Position numbers and translations under genes: made by a program
Shown: piece after piece, positions 17,259-26,653 of the stretch
Position numbering within the stretch: the stretch's first letter is position 1
How the letters are laid out: the number at the start of each line of letters is the position of its first letter
The notes under the pieces: generated by a model
What the model was told of the DNA's origin: nothing
The model's database searches: none
The model's input: only the letters and a program-made list of their open reading frames with translations
Origin: Phaeodactylibacter luteus
GTDB lineage: Bacteria; Bacteroidota; Bacteroidia; Chitinophagales; Saprospiraceae
DNA: 64,000 nucleotides
Reading direction: 5' to 3'
Assembly: GCF_007993045.1 (NCBI RefSeq)
Contig: NZ_VOOR01000026.1
Coordinates: 18,031 to 82,030 of the forward strand

Positions 17259-19355
17259 ATGGACAATATCAGTTTTCAATATCCAGCTTGGTACTTGCTC
17301 CTGTGCCTGGCGTGCGGAGCCCTATATGCTGCCTTATTGTACCTCCGCCCGGGGGCGTTGAAGGATCAGCCGGCGCGCCTGCGGCTGGGGTTGGCCGTAC
17401 TCCGCTTTTTGGCGGTCAGCCTCATTGCGGTGCTTTTGCTCGAGCCCTTGCTCCGGCGTATAGCCACTGAGGTGCAAAAGCCGGTCATCGTGCTGGCCCG
17501 GGATGCTTCTGAATCGGTAGGGAATGCACTGGGCGATGAAAAATCCAGCTTTCTGGAGCGTTGGGAGCGCCTTGCTGAAGGCTTGTCGGAAGACTTTGAG
17601 GTCAAGCCTTATTCTTTTGGGGAGGGCGTCAGGCCCGGTTTGGATACGGCTTTCTCCGATAAAGAGACAGACATAGCTGAGGCCCTCGCAGGCATTTACA
17701 GCTTGTACAGTGGGCAGAACCTGGGCGCGGTCGTTTTGGCTTCCGATGGCATCTACAACAAAGGCAGCAACCCATTGTATGCGGTTTCTGGGCTTAATGC
17801 TCCGCTCTACAGTGTGGCCCTTGGAGATACTACCCCTCAACGGGATTTGCTGGTAAAGCGGGTTTTTCACAATCGCATTGTTTATCTGGGCGACCGCTTC
17901 AGCATACAAGTGGATGTACTTGCAGAAAACGCTAATGGCGCACGGTCTACGCTTCGTGTCTATCAGGTGAGCGAGGGCGGGCAGCGCCTGCTTAAGGAAG
18001 AGGCTGTGGTTGTAAACAGCAACCGCTTTTTTGAAACCCGGGAGTTTATTTTGGATGCCCCTGCCGCCGGGGTGCAGCGCTACCGGGTTGAGCTGGCACG
18101 GATAGAGGGGGAGTCCAACCCTGTGAACAACCGGCAGGAGATTTTCATAGACGTGCTGGATGCCCGGCAGAAGATATTAGTGCTGGCGAATGCGCCCCAC
18201 CCAGATGTCACCGCTTTTAAACAGGCTTTGGTGGGCAATAAAAACTACGAAGTGACGACGGCTTATGCCAATGATTTTTCAGAACGCATAGAAGCTTTTG
18301 ATTTTGTGGTTTTGCACAATCTGCCCAGTGCCCGGTTTGACTTGGGGCCTATATTTCAAAGTTTGCAGGAAAAGAGCATCCCCCACTTGTTCGTGGCTGG
18401 CTCACAAGTCAACTTCAGCCGCTTCAACGAACGGCAGGGCCTGGTGTCTATAAACAACCGGGGGGGATCGGTCAATCAGGTTCAGGGCTATTGGGCAGAT
18501 GGCTTCGGCTTGTTCAAGATCAGCGATGAGCTGCGCAGTGCGCTCCCTGGGTTTTCGCCCCTTACAGCAGTTTTCGGGGAGTTTACCCCAGGTGCTGCGG
18601 GGGCCCCGCTCTTGCTGCAGCGCATCGGCAAAATCGATACCGACTACCCGCTTCTGGCAATGGGGGAGGAAAATGGGGTCAAAAAGGGGGTGCTCTGTGC
18701 AGAGGGTGTATGGAAATGGCGGCTTTTTGACTACCTGCAGCACCAGAACCATGATTTGTTTGACGAGCTGATCGGCAAAATGGTGCAGTACCTGAGCGTA
18801 AAAGATGACAAGCGCCGGTTCAGAGTGAACCTGCCGGAGAATATCTTTGATGAGAACGAGCCGGTAGCCTTTGATGCAGAGTTGTACAACCGCAGCTTCG
18901 AGTTGATCAACGAGCCGGAGGCAGCGCTGACAGTTGAAGAGGAAGGGGGGAAGTCCTATGATTTCACCTTCAACCGCTCTGGCAGCACTTACCGCTTGAA
19001 TGCGGGGGTGCTCCCTGTGGGCAATTATAATTTCCTGGCTACAACTTCCTTTGGCGGGGAGCGGTTCGAATACCAAGGCCGCTTCAGTATTCAGCCGGTA
19101 CAACTGGAGAGCTTTGAGACCACTGCTGACCACGGCGCATTGGCTCTGTTGAGCGAGAAGTATGGAGGGGAGCTCTTGTACCCGGATGGGATAGCAGGGC
19201 TGCCTGAAAAAATCCGTTCCCGGGAAACCGTAAAGCCGGTGATTTACGAGACAGCTCTTACCCATCCTGCCCTAAACTTTAAGTGGCTGTTCGGGCTCAT
19301 TCTGCTGCTGCTCGGGGCTGAATGGGCCATCCGCCGCTACAAGGGGGCTTACTAG
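17259..19355 (+). CDS. VWA-domain membrane protein (BatA/B-like architecture)
   Basis: 698 residues. Two N-terminal membrane helices (about 9-28 and 43-64) lead into a von Willebrand A-like domain with an intact MIDAS start DASES (about 82-86) and a later VLASDGIYNKGSNP. A second alpha/beta domain (about 300-490, KILVLANAPHPDVTAFK...VVLHNLPSARFD) resembles the glutamine-amidotransferase-like domain of such proteins, and a single C-terminal helix (about 674-690) ends with a basic tail. It belongs with the large uncharacterised VWA/membrane proteins of Bacteroidota, related in layout to the Bat aerotolerance proteins. No moxR or other bat genes are nearby. Divergent from the gene at 15684. Confidence 0.72.
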   Translation: MDNISFQYPAWYLLLCLACGALYAALLYLRPGALKDQPARLRLGLAVLRFLAVSLIAVLLLEPLLRRIATEVQKPVIVLARDASESVGNALGDEKSSFLERWERLAEGLSEDFEVKPYSFGEGVRPGLDTAFSDKETDIAEALAGIYSLYSGQNLGAVVLASDGIYNKGSNPLYAVSGLNAPLYSVALGDTTPQRDLLVKRVFHNRIVYLGDRFSIQVDVLAENANGARSTLRVYQVSEGGQRLLKEEAVVVNSNRFFETREFILDAPAAGVQRYRVELARIEGESNPVNNRQEIFIDVLDARQKILVLANAPHPDVTAFKQALVGNKNYEVTTAYANDFSERIEAFDFVVLHNLPSARFDLGPIFQSLQEKSIPHLFVAGSQVNFSRFNERQGLVSINNRGGSVNQVQGYWADGFGLFKISDELRSALPGFSPLTAVFGEFTPGAAGAPLLLQRIGKIDTDYPLLAMGEENGVKKGVLCAEGVWKWRLFDYLQHQNHDLFDELIGKMVQYLSVKDDKRRFRVNLPENIFDENEPVAFDAELYNRSFELINEPEAALTVEEEGGKSYDFTFNRSGSTYRLNAGVLPVGNYNFLATTSFGGERFEYQGRFSIQPVQLESFETTADHGALALLSEKYGGELLYPDGIAGLPEKIRSRETVKPVIYETALTHPALNFKWLFGLILLLLGAEWAIRRYKGAY

Positions 19356-19383
19356 GAAAGGGATGCGCGCTGCCCGCCAAAGT

Positions 19384-19567
19384 GGGGCGTTTGGGCCTTC
19401 TTGCCTTTGCACAGGCATCGGCCTAGCGCTGCGAAGGGGTGGGAAGCCCGGTAGGGCCGAGCGAAGAGCGAGCCCCGTAGCATAGCGGCACCTGCCCGCT
19501 GGCAGGGGCAGGCCCCTATCCTTACGGAGGGGGCAGGCCAAAAAGAGCAATAATTCGGTTTGCGCCC
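19384..19567 (+). repeat. Dispersed repeat family A, copy 2
   Basis: Core GGCATCGGCCTAGCGCTGCG...GGGGTGG...GGGCCGAGCG...GCGAGCCCCGTAGCATAGCGGCACCTGCCC and the end GGTTTGCGCCC. It begins about 30 bp after the VWA stop codon. Bases 19568-19647 contain nothing recognisable. Confidence 0.75.
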
Positions 19568-19647
19568 AAAAACAGTGGGCTGCAACATTAGGAAGCTGAT
19601 TTATGCGCCACTCTGGGTTTGACTGGAGGGGCGTTTGTTTTTACATT

Positions 19648-19808
19648 AGACTTCATGCGCGTGGGGCATTGTAGGGTTAAAGGCCGCTCTCTTTCCCATG
19701 CTATGCCTTTTTCGAGCTACTTCGCTTAGGATAAGCTCTTGGAAAAAGCCGGCGCGTGGTTGAAAAGGGTACATTTTCCCAACGATACTGGCCCGGTGCC
19801 TCAAGTCT
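19648..19808 (+). repeat. Dispersed repeat family D, copy 2
   Basis: 161 bp with inverted ends AGACTTCATG / CTCAAGTCT, clearly homologous to the copy at 15301. The following 260 bp (19809-20072), up to the next gene, show no feature I can name. Confidence 0.72.
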
Positions 19809-20072
19809 ATGGTGCACGTGCTATTCGTCATATAGATTGCCCAAATGTTATTTTTTGTTTAAGAGCCCAACGTGTACTGGATTTTGTTCGTCTATTCTTA
19901 TAAAATTGCAGTGTTGGTTGAAGTTTTGTCAAAAGCCAAGGGTTAGCAGGAAGTCATCATCGTTTTACTGCTAGCACATCGGACAAAAAGTATGGTGCCT
20001 GCGAAATCAAACAGCCCCAACACCTAATCCCGAGGCCCCTTAACAGGGATGCCCCACCTAAAACCCATTAGT

Positions 20073-20654
20073 ATGAAAACTTATATCCTTTTGCTTTGGA
20101 TAAGCCTGGCAGTTTTTACGTCGGTTTCCGCACAGCCCTTCAAGCCGCACGTTCGTGCCTATGCTGGCATGGGGCTTTTCCCCACCTATCTCAAAGATCA
20201 TAGCAAAATGAAATTCATCCCGCTCACTGCAGGGGTGGATTGCCACCTTTCCCGTCACTTCAGCCTCGGGCTGAGTGCAGCACATTCTGTGACTGAGTCG
20301 GGGCTGCAGCAGTTCCGTCCTGGCTTTCAGGCTCAATGGGACAACCACTTCACTGTGGTTGCGCTCCGGTTCAGCGGGCAGAGCCGGATGCTAGCTGAGC
20401 GCTGGCAGGTTTATGGCGGCATGTTGGCTGGGCTGACGATGACACGGATAGCCATGATAGAGGGGGAGGTAGAAAAGCTGAGGGAAGAGCGCGGTATAGA
20501 TCAGCAGGCTGTGAACCCGCTTTATACCGCCTTTTTAGGCGCGCGTTATGACTTCAATCCCAGGGTTGGCGGCTATTTAGAGCTTGGGCTCGGTGCATCT
20601 GTGCTCACTATGGGCGCGAGCATGCGTATCGGCAAGCTCCCCAAACGCAGATAG
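20073..20654 (+). CDS. Small outer-membrane beta-barrel protein, unrecognised
   Basis: 193 residues from ATG 20073 (frame open to 20049, but 20073 starts the signal peptide MKTYILLLWISLAVFTSVSAQ). The mature part alternates hydrophobic and polar residues with aromatic belts (RAYAGMGLF, HFSLGLSAAH, WQVYGGMLAGLTM, RYDFNPRVGGYLELGLGASV) typical of an eight-stranded outer-membrane barrel. No specific family recognised. It stands alone, 80 bp before the convergent PUR gene. Confidence 0.7.
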   Translation: MKTYILLLWISLAVFTSVSAQPFKPHVRAYAGMGLFPTYLKDHSKMKFIPLTAGVDCHLSRHFSLGLSAAHSVTESGLQQFRPGFQAQWDNHFTVVALRFSGQSRMLAERWQVYGGMLAGLTMTRIAMIEGEVEKLREERGIDQQAVNPLYTAFLGARYDFNPRVGGYLELGLGASVLTMGASMRIGKLPKRR

Positions 20655-20733
20655 ATGCACCAATCTGCCTGCCGGGAGGCCGCAAAGAGGGGATAGGGGA
20701 GCCGTTGCAACGCATTGTCAGTATGACAGGCAG

Positions 20734-21171
20734 CTACCAAGTCATATCATCGGCAGACCTGGGCCCCTTGCCATAAGCACGGGGGTTGACAGAAGGCGTG
20801 TCAGGGCGGTTGTAATTGTACTCTTCTTCCTCTTCTTCAGGCTCTGCGAAGCTGTTGGCTTCGTACTCTTCGTGCCTGCGGGTATATTCGTCGTAATCGT
20901 AGTCGGGCATAAGGTTCTCCTTCACATGGTTGATGGCTTCTTCCAAGTGTTCGAGGAAACGATTGAAGTCTTCTTTGTAGATAAAAATCTTGTGCCGTTC
21001 TTGGCCTTCCCCGTTGAATTTCCGGGTGCTCTCCGTAAGGGTGAGGTAGAAATCGTCTCCCTTGGTACGCCTGACATCAAAGAAATAAGTCCGGCGTTTT
21101 CCAGCTTTCATTTTCAGGGAGTACTCACTTTCAAACTTCCTTGGGTTATGCCCTTTTTCCACGCTAAACAA
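20734..21171 (-). CDS. PUR-family nucleic-acid-binding protein (DUF3276)
   Basis: 145 residues. The PUR repeat is clear: KMKAGKRRTYFFDVRRTKGDDFYLTLTES, then KFNGEGQERHKIFIYKEDFNRFLEHLEEAINHVKE, followed by an acidic low-complexity tail (PEEEEEEYNY). Bacterial PUR-alpha-like proteins bind single-stranded DNA/RNA; this is the standard Bacteroidota DUF3276 protein of that size. A well-formed promoter lies 88-117 bp upstream, so it is transcribed independently of the ABC exporter behind it. Confidence 0.9.
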   Translation of the reverse strand: MFSVEKGHNPRKFESEYSLKMKAGKRRTYFFDVRRTKGDDFYLTLTESTRKFNGEGQERHKIFIYKEDFNRFLEHLEEAINHVKENLMPDYDYDEYTRRHEEYEANSFAEPEEEEEEYNYNRPDTPSVNPRAYGKGPRSADDMTW

Positions 21172-21258
21172 GGTTTTATGGTCAATGTCCGACTAAGCTG
21201 GCCTGTGAAAGCTCATATCCTATGGCGACAGGTGCTCTGCAAAAGAAAATTCACCCTG

Positions 21259-21288
21259 CAAATGTAAAGATTTACAGCTTATTTCAAA
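21259..21288 (-). promoter_or_regulatory. Bacteroidota promoter for the PUR gene
   Basis: On the minus strand TTTG (21285-21288), 18 bp, then TACATTTG (21259-21266), an exact TAnnTTTG. Transcription would start around 21250, leaving a leader of ~80 nt. Confidence 0.6.
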
Positions 21289-21353
21289 AAGCTGCGCAAA
21301 ACAGTAATTAAAAAACAGCAGGCTTGGCAGGGGGCAAATGAAAGTAGGTCAGC

Positions 21354-23144
21354 TTATTCTTCAGTAGTGACCTCTTCCAAGCGCTGCTTTTCAACCAAAT
21401 CTGCATAATATCCTCCTTTCTGTAAGAGCTCTTCGTGCGTGCCCATTTCTGCAATCTGCCCATCTTCCAATACCAGGATCTGGTCAAACTCCAATAGCGA
21501 ATAGATCCGGTGTGTAATGATGATGGCGGTCTTATCCGCAAGAGCGCCAGACAAATAGCCCAGAATCTGCTGTTCTGTTTTGGTATCTACAGCTGAGAGG
21601 CAGTCGTCCAGAAGTACAATATCTGGCTGTTTGAGGAAAGCCCGAGCAATAGAGACCCGTTGTTTTTGTCCGCCGGAAAGCGTGACCCCTCTTTCGCCCA
21701 CCATAGTCTCAAACCCATTGGGCAAGTCCATGATGTCGTCATATACAGCAGCATACCTGGCATACTGCCTGACTTCCTCCTCTTCAGCATCCCGCCGCCC
21801 AAAAGCGATATTGCTGGCGATGGTATCAGAAAAGAGGAAAACGTCCTGAGGTACGTAGCCCACCGCCCGGCGCAGCTGATACAGGTCGTGGTCTCGTATA
21901 TCCTTGCCGTCTACTCGGACTTTGCCCGAGCTTGCATCGTACATGCGCACCAAGAGGTCGGCGATAGTGGTCTTGCCGGAGCCTGTTTTCCCAATAATGG
22001 CCATTTTCTGCCCTGGCTTCAGCGCGAAGGAAACGTCCTTGAGCGCTTGCGTACCGGTATCCGGATAGGTGAAGGAGACCTGATCGAACTCAATGCTGCC
22101 ACGGATAGGCTCGCCCGGTGTGCCCAGATTGGCGATTTCGGGTTCGAGTTGCAAGAATTCGTTGATCCGTTTCTGAGAAGCTGCTGCCTGTTGGATGATC
22201 GAAGCGATCCATCCGATAGCCGTTACGGGCCAGGTAAGCATATTCACATAGATGACGAACTCTGCGATATTGCCTGGGGTAATCGCTCCACTGACCACCT
22301 TGAGCCCGCCCACATATACCGTGATGACCGTGCTGGCCCCGATCAGCAGGATCATGAGGGGGTAGAAAAAAGCATCTACCCTGGCCAGGCCCAGGGCTTT
22401 GTCCCGGTAAATGTCGCTCTCTTTTTTGAAAAAGCGGAGCATAGGCTTCTCCTGTACATAAGATTTGACCACCCGGATGCCAGAATAAATTTCCTGGGCA
22501 TTGGTGTTGAGCCGGGCCAGCTGCCGCTGAATGACCTCGCTTTTGCGGTTGATGAGGTTGCTGACATAATAGATGGACACAGACAGTATGGGCAAAGGGG
22601 CCAGAGAGTACAGCGTGAGCTCTAAGCTCACACTGACCATAGAGTAAATGACCAGGATGAAAAGAGACACGAGGTTGATGCCATAAAGCACTGCCGGGCC
22701 GAGGTACATCCTCACTTTGGAAACATCTTCTGTAATACGGGACATCATATCCCCGGTATTGTTCCGCTTGTAGAAAGAAAGGCTGAGGGCTTCGTACTGC
22801 GCAAAAATCTCCTTGCGCATATCATACTCGATCAAGCGGGACATGACGATGATCGTCTGCCTCATAAAGTACATGAAAATGCCCATCAGCAGTGCTAAGA
22901 TCAGCACCAAAACCCCAAAGAAAAGCAGCGATTGCCCCAAGATGCTGTAAAGCTCTGGCTGAAGGTCAAATCCGTTCAGCATACCGTACAAACCGATGTT
23001 CTCAACGACAAGGTCAAGGGCTTCCCGGATCATTTGGGGCTGCAGCACCCGGAAGTAGTTGGACAGGGACACAAAGAGGATCCCGAGTAAAAGGTGCCCC
23101 TTGTACCGGAAAAAGAACTTATTCAGATAGGCGAGTTGCTTCAC
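21354..23144 (-). CDS. ABC exporter half-transporter (MsbA/MdlB-like, fused TMD-NBD)
   Basis: 596 residues: six-helix exporter-type membrane domain (about 15-320) followed by a nucleotide-binding domain. Walker A GKTGSGKTT, Q-loop VPQDVFLF, signature LSGGQKQR, Walker B IVLLDDC and H-loop ITHR are all present. The residue after the Walker B Asp is Asp, not the usual catalytic Glu (LLDDCLSAVD). This change is characteristic of one partner of heterodimeric exporters such as BmrC/D, in which one ATP site is degenerate. No second half-transporter is adjacent. Substrate (lipid, peptide or drug) cannot be told. A TAnnTTTG box lies just upstream. Confidence 0.9.
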   Translation of the reverse strand: MKQLAYLNKFFFRYKGHLLLGILFVSLSNYFRVLQPQMIREALDLVVENIGLYGMLNGFDLQPELYSILGQSLLFFGVLVLILALLMGIFMYFMRQTIIVMSRLIEYDMRKEIFAQYEALSLSFYKRNNTGDMMSRITEDVSKVRMYLGPAVLYGINLVSLFILVIYSMVSVSLELTLYSLAPLPILSVSIYYVSNLINRKSEVIQRQLARLNTNAQEIYSGIRVVKSYVQEKPMLRFFKKESDIYRDKALGLARVDAFFYPLMILLIGASTVITVYVGGLKVVSGAITPGNIAEFVIYVNMLTWPVTAIGWIASIIQQAAASQKRINEFLQLEPEIANLGTPGEPIRGSIEFDQVSFTYPDTGTQALKDVSFALKPGQKMAIIGKTGSGKTTIADLLVRMYDASSGKVRVDGKDIRDHDLYQLRRAVGYVPQDVFLFSDTIASNIAFGRRDAEEEEVRQYARYAAVYDDIMDLPNGFETMVGERGVTLSGGQKQRVSIARAFLKQPDIVLLDDCLSAVDTKTEQQILGYLSGALADKTAIIITHRIYSLLEFDQILVLEDGQIAEMGTHEELLQKGGYYADLVEKQRLEEVTTEE

Positions 23145-23186
23145 GTGTGGGTCGCTTCAGTCAGGTTCAGGAAAAATATCCTTTCA

Positions 23187-23194
23187 CAAAATTA
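23187..23194 (-). promoter_or_regulatory. Bacteroidota -7 element for the ABC exporter
   Basis: Minus strand reads TAATTTTG, an exact TAnnTTTG, 43 bp before the start codon. No clear -33 element. Confidence 0.45.
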
Positions 23195-23345
23195 AACCGC
23201 TTCCGGAAAGGTTTGGGCGCAGCCAGATTTTTTCATGCAGGAAATGCCTGTAGGGGAGGGGGTTGAGCGGGAAGCTCAAGCCATTCCACAGCCGTTTTGC
23301 ACTTTCTTAAAACCCATGTGCCATAGATTGGTTGACCTCTCGGGC

Positions 23346-26078
23346 CTATTCTGCTTCATCTTTAGTGTTTAGCCATCGTTTTCTGCTCAAAGCCAGCACT
23401 CCGAATAAAGCCGCACCTGCACCCGCAATAGGCAGCCATGGCAAACCTGCAGGTGGCGGGGCTACAGCTTTTCCGTAAGGGGTAAGGCCAGCCCAGTAGT
23501 AGGGCGATTTCTTGAAGCCAGGAATGCTGTTGTCTTCCAGGTAGCCCCGCTTGGCAGAGGATAGCGCCCGGGCAAGATCCTGGCCCCGAGCCAGCTCCTT
23601 ATAAAAGCGGGCGATAATGAGGCTAGTGCTTTGGTCGTTCAGGTTCCAAAGGCTGGCCAGGACACTGTGAGCGCCTGCGTACACGAAACCGCGCCCTAGC
23701 CCGAGCACGCCCTCTCCCTGTGCAAGGGCGCCTACCTGGCTTTGGCAGGCGCTCAGGACAACCAGCTTGGAGGAAGTGCGCAGCTGGTAAAGCTGGCTTA
23801 GGGTGACGAGGGTGTCTGCTAGGGCAAAGTAGGGCTCTCCGCCGGTAGGGCTAGAGGCTGTATGCGTCGCAAGATGGAGGATTTGTGCATCCGGCAGGGC
23901 CTCCTTCAGCCATAGATAGCAGGCCTGCTGCCCGTCTGCCCGCAGAGCGGGGTATTGGCGTGCAATGGCTTCTGCTTCGGCGGCGGTATGAGGAAGTGCT
24001 GCCCATTCCCCTTTTGCTTTTCGGCTAAAAGGGGTGCCTACATAAAACTTGCCCTCGGGCATTATTGTAGGCTTCCGCATCAATAGCGCGCCGGAAAAGC
24101 CGTACCTGATGATATGAGTCTTGGCCAGGTAGGGGGCATTGGGCAGCGCTCTGCTGCCGGGGGCTGTGATCAGTGCGTCGAATGGCAGGTAGGAGAGTGG
24201 CCCAGAGGGTATAATGGTGATCAGGGGCTCCCCGTTTAGGGGTACTGGGCCAAGCAGCTTTTGGAATAGGCGGTAGGCAGCCTCCTGATACCCTTCGGGG
24301 TCATTGGCAATTTGGCTGCTTTGCGCAAAATAGCGGGAAAAGTTAGCTATTGCCGGTTGGATAGTGCCGAGCTCGCCCAAGTCGTGTATAGACGCTGAAG
24401 TGGGGCTGGCCGCAAGGGCATAAAGGCGTTTTGTGCCATATAGGAAGTGGACCAAGATACCATCTTCCGGGCGGAGATACTGTTGTTGTAGCTCGCTCAA
24501 AGAGGGCGGCCGTTGGCTGTCTGTCCATTGTTCATACTGTGGGTACTGTTGGCTGATGGTGTCCTTGAGCTGTTGCAAGGCGGTTTCTTGTTGTAATGCG
24601 GACTGTAGAAGGGCGGCCTTTTGCTGCCCGGAAAGGGATTTGGCCTCTTTCTGTTTTTGGGCAATCCCTTGCTCTAGCTTCAGCTCCCGTTTGAGCAGGC
24701 CTGCAGGGAGCCTTTGGGCTTCTCGCGAGCGTGCCAAGGCATCTTGCAGGACAGCCGCTTTGCTCTTCTCCATAAAGTAGAAGCCCGTCTCGGGGTCATT
24801 CAGTTCAAAGCAGACTTTGAGGCCAAGCTCATACAGCCTGAGGGCTTCCTTTCGCCAAAAGAGTTTTGTAGTTTCATCAGATACCCGGAAGCGCATTTCA
24901 TCGGCAAGATAGTCGGCGGCAAGCAAGAAAGACAGGGCCCGTTCCAGTTGCTGCCGATCTTGGCTCAGGGCTTCCGCATAATCATAGAGATAGACTGCCA
25001 GATCGACGGGAGCTCCAGATGCAGCAAGCTGCTGTTGTACCTCAGGCGTAAGCTGTGCATGGTGCAGCAGAAGCGGGGCGAGGGTGGCCACTGCCGCTTC
25101 AAAGGCTTGATTGGCCCCAAGCGGCGTACCGTAGTTTTTTTCCCAGACCCCAAGGGTGTTGTAGGCCTGTGCTATGCTTACCGGTTTGCCCGAGCGAGTG
25201 GCATGGCCAAGTGCCTGTTTCAGGTACTGCAGTGCTTCTTTGCCGGAGCCCTGCCGTATTGTGGCAAGCCCGCACAAGTTGCCTGCTTTGGCCGCTGCAG
25301 GCCAGTCTTCAAGCGCTTCCAGCTTTTGCAGGGCCTGCCGTGCTTCCTGTGCAGCTTGGCTGTAGCCGCCCTGCTCATAGTAGGCCTTTCCGAGATTGAG
25401 CAGGGAGCTGGCTTCGTTGATGCCTCCGCTGCCCTGATAATAGGCCCGCGCCATCTGCAAAGGTGGGATGGCTTGTTCATACGACTGCAGCTCACTGTAG
25501 GCAAGCCCCAAATTGATGGCTGCCGCTGCTTGGGACCCTTCTTCCCCAGGCTGTGTATCTTCTATCACAAACTCCAATTGCCGAGCCGCCCGCTGATAGT
25601 CGCCGGCATCGATGCAGACCCCAGCGAGCTTGATCAGGGTGTTGCGGTACTTGTTGCGCTTGCCCAGCTTGCCCTGTATTTGGGCGGAAGCCTCTAAAGC
25701 TTCCATGGCGGCAGGATAGTTTTCGGCTTTATCATAAAAGAAGCCCAAGTTGAAAAGGGAGCTGCCCAGGTCTTCATCAGCCTGGCCTTTGCTGGCTTCC
25801 CGGCGGTATTCGATCGCCCGCTTGGTCCACTCGATCGCTTGGCCGGCTTCCCCTGCCCCATAAGCTTTTTTCCCCATCTCGTGCATGAGCAGCCCTTTTT
25901 CTTCGGGGCTGAAACTCGGGCACTGCTCCACAGAGTCTGCATAGCTTAGCTGGGCTTCCATAGGGAGGCGCTCCAGTGCCTGCGCAATGGTTAACCGGGG
26001 GCAAAGCTGTGCCCATGCAGGGCCGGGAAGTGCCAAGGCAGGCAGGCAGGCTAAAGCCCAGATTAGGTGACGTTTCAT
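23346..26078 (-). CDS. Secreted, membrane-anchored TPR-CHAT caspase-like protease
   Basis: 910 residues. Signal peptide (ending PAWA|QL), then about ten tetratricopeptide repeats (about 45-380; for example SLFNLGFFYDKAENYPAAMEALEAS and SSLLNLGKAYYEQGGYSQAAQEA). A coiled-coil linker (about 440-520, Gln-rich) follows, then a C-terminal CHAT domain. CHAT proteases use a His-Cys dyad, seen here as His in HLATHT (~737) and Cys in LSACQSQVG (~777), followed by the typical GVLGLGRGFVYAGAHSVLASLW. A C-terminal helix (WLPIAGAGAALFGVLAL) and a KRRW-like basic tail anchor it in the inner membrane with the protease outside the cytoplasm. TPRs probably present substrates or sense partners. Lies behind the subtilisin, anti-sigma and sigma genes on the same strand. 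No CRISPR genes, so not a Craspase. Confidence 0.88.
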   Translation of the reverse strand: MKRHLIWALACLPALALPGPAWAQLCPRLTIAQALERLPMEAQLSYADSVEQCPSFSPEEKGLLMHEMGKKAYGAGEAGQAIEWTKRAIEYRREASKGQADEDLGSSLFNLGFFYDKAENYPAAMEALEASAQIQGKLGKRNKYRNTLIKLAGVCIDAGDYQRAARQLEFVIEDTQPGEEGSQAAAAINLGLAYSELQSYEQAIPPLQMARAYYQGSGGINEASSLLNLGKAYYEQGGYSQAAQEARQALQKLEALEDWPAAAKAGNLCGLATIRQGSGKEALQYLKQALGHATRSGKPVSIAQAYNTLGVWEKNYGTPLGANQAFEAAVATLAPLLLHHAQLTPEVQQQLAASGAPVDLAVYLYDYAEALSQDRQQLERALSFLLAADYLADEMRFRVSDETTKLFWRKEALRLYELGLKVCFELNDPETGFYFMEKSKAAVLQDALARSREAQRLPAGLLKRELKLEQGIAQKQKEAKSLSGQQKAALLQSALQQETALQQLKDTISQQYPQYEQWTDSQRPPSLSELQQQYLRPEDGILVHFLYGTKRLYALAASPTSASIHDLGELGTIQPAIANFSRYFAQSSQIANDPEGYQEAAYRLFQKLLGPVPLNGEPLITIIPSGPLSYLPFDALITAPGSRALPNAPYLAKTHIIRYGFSGALLMRKPTIMPEGKFYVGTPFSRKAKGEWAALPHTAAEAEAIARQYPALRADGQQACYLWLKEALPDAQILHLATHTASSPTGGEPYFALADTLVTLSQLYQLRTSSKLVVLSACQSQVGALAQGEGVLGLGRGFVYAGAHSVLASLWNLNDQSTSLIIARFYKELARGQDLARALSSAKRGYLEDNSIPGFKKSPYYWAGLTPYGKAVAPPPAGLPWLPIAGAGAALFGVLALSRKRWLNTKDEAE

Positions 26079-26201
26079 GCACGCTTCTTTTGGTTGACAA
26101 CGGGCCGGGCATAAAGCTGGGCGGCCATGCTGTACTCGTTTTTTGGGCTTAGGTGCTATCTAAAACGGAGCAGCAGCACAGGGGGCTAACGCTACAGCGT
26201 C

Positions 26202-26414
26202 GGGCGCAAACCAGATTGTCGTTTTTTTCCTGCCCCCGCACAATGTGATGGGGCCTGCCCCTGCCGTGAGGGCAGGTGCCGCTATGCTACGGGGCTCGCT
26301 GCCCGCTCGGCCCCTCGCCCTGCAGGCGTCGGGTCTGGCCTTCAGCCACCCCTCCGCAGCGCTAGGCCAACGCTAGGCTATAAATAGACGCAATCGGCAT
26401 TTGGGTTTACGCCC
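26202..26414 (-). repeat. Dispersed repeat family A, copy 3 (complete ends)
   Basis: Both ends intact: GGGCGCAAACC at 26202 and GGGTTTACGCCC at 26403-26414, showing family A has terminal inverted repeats. Core CAGGTGCCGCTATGCTACGG...CCGCAGCGCTAGGCC in reverse orientation. Confidence 0.75.
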
Positions 26415-26456
26415 ACAGCGTCCAATAGGTGCCTGATCAAAATACTCCGAATCCAT

Positions 26457-26540
26457 GGGTTTGCCAAATCATGGGCCGGGGCTTCTCGCACTGAGCACAG
26501 CAGAAGCTCCGGAAATAGCTAAATTATACCTTGGCAAACC
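26457..26540. repeat. Short palindromic element
   Basis: GGGTTTGCCAA (26457-26467) is the inverse of TTGGCAAACC (26531-26540), and an inner CCGGGGCTTCT pairs with AGAAGCTCCGG. 84 bp in total, single copy here. It may be a terminator-like structure or a small mobile palindrome. No gene in 26079-26651. Confidence 0.5.
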
Positions 26541-26576
26541 AAGATTTCTCTGCGTGTCTACTGCGTGGTGGACAAT

Positions 26577-26653
26577 AGACTTGATGCGCCGGGCCGGCGC
26601 GTGATTGAGAACAGCTCCTTTTCCCTACGGCACGGGCCCAGCGCATCAAGCTT
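26577..26653 (+). repeat. Dispersed repeat family D, copy 3 (internally deleted)
   Basis: 77 bp with near-perfect inverted ends AGACTTGATGCGC / GCGCATCAAGCT. It keeps the last ~60 bp of family D (CCGGCGCGTGATTGAGAACAG..., TTTTCCCTAC) but lacks the ~90 bp middle. Its right end touches the stop codon of the subtilisin gene. Confidence 0.65.

Noticed and set aside
19352..19588. Short frames crossing family A repeats (also 2569-2823, 32218-32448, 41607-41992, 57889-58170)
   Set aside because: The same peptide fragments recur wherever the repeat occurs, in either direction; they reflect the repeat's GC bias, not genes.
24714..25697. 327-codon plus-strand frame within the TPR-CHAT gene
   Set aside because: Antisense of the TPR region; no start context and no recognisable domain.
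23346..26078. CHAT-TPR protein as a CRISPR-linked Craspase (TPR-CHAT/Csx29)
   Set aside because: No Cas7-11 or CRISPR array in the window, and this protein has a signal peptide and membrane anchor, so it is not cytoplasmic.
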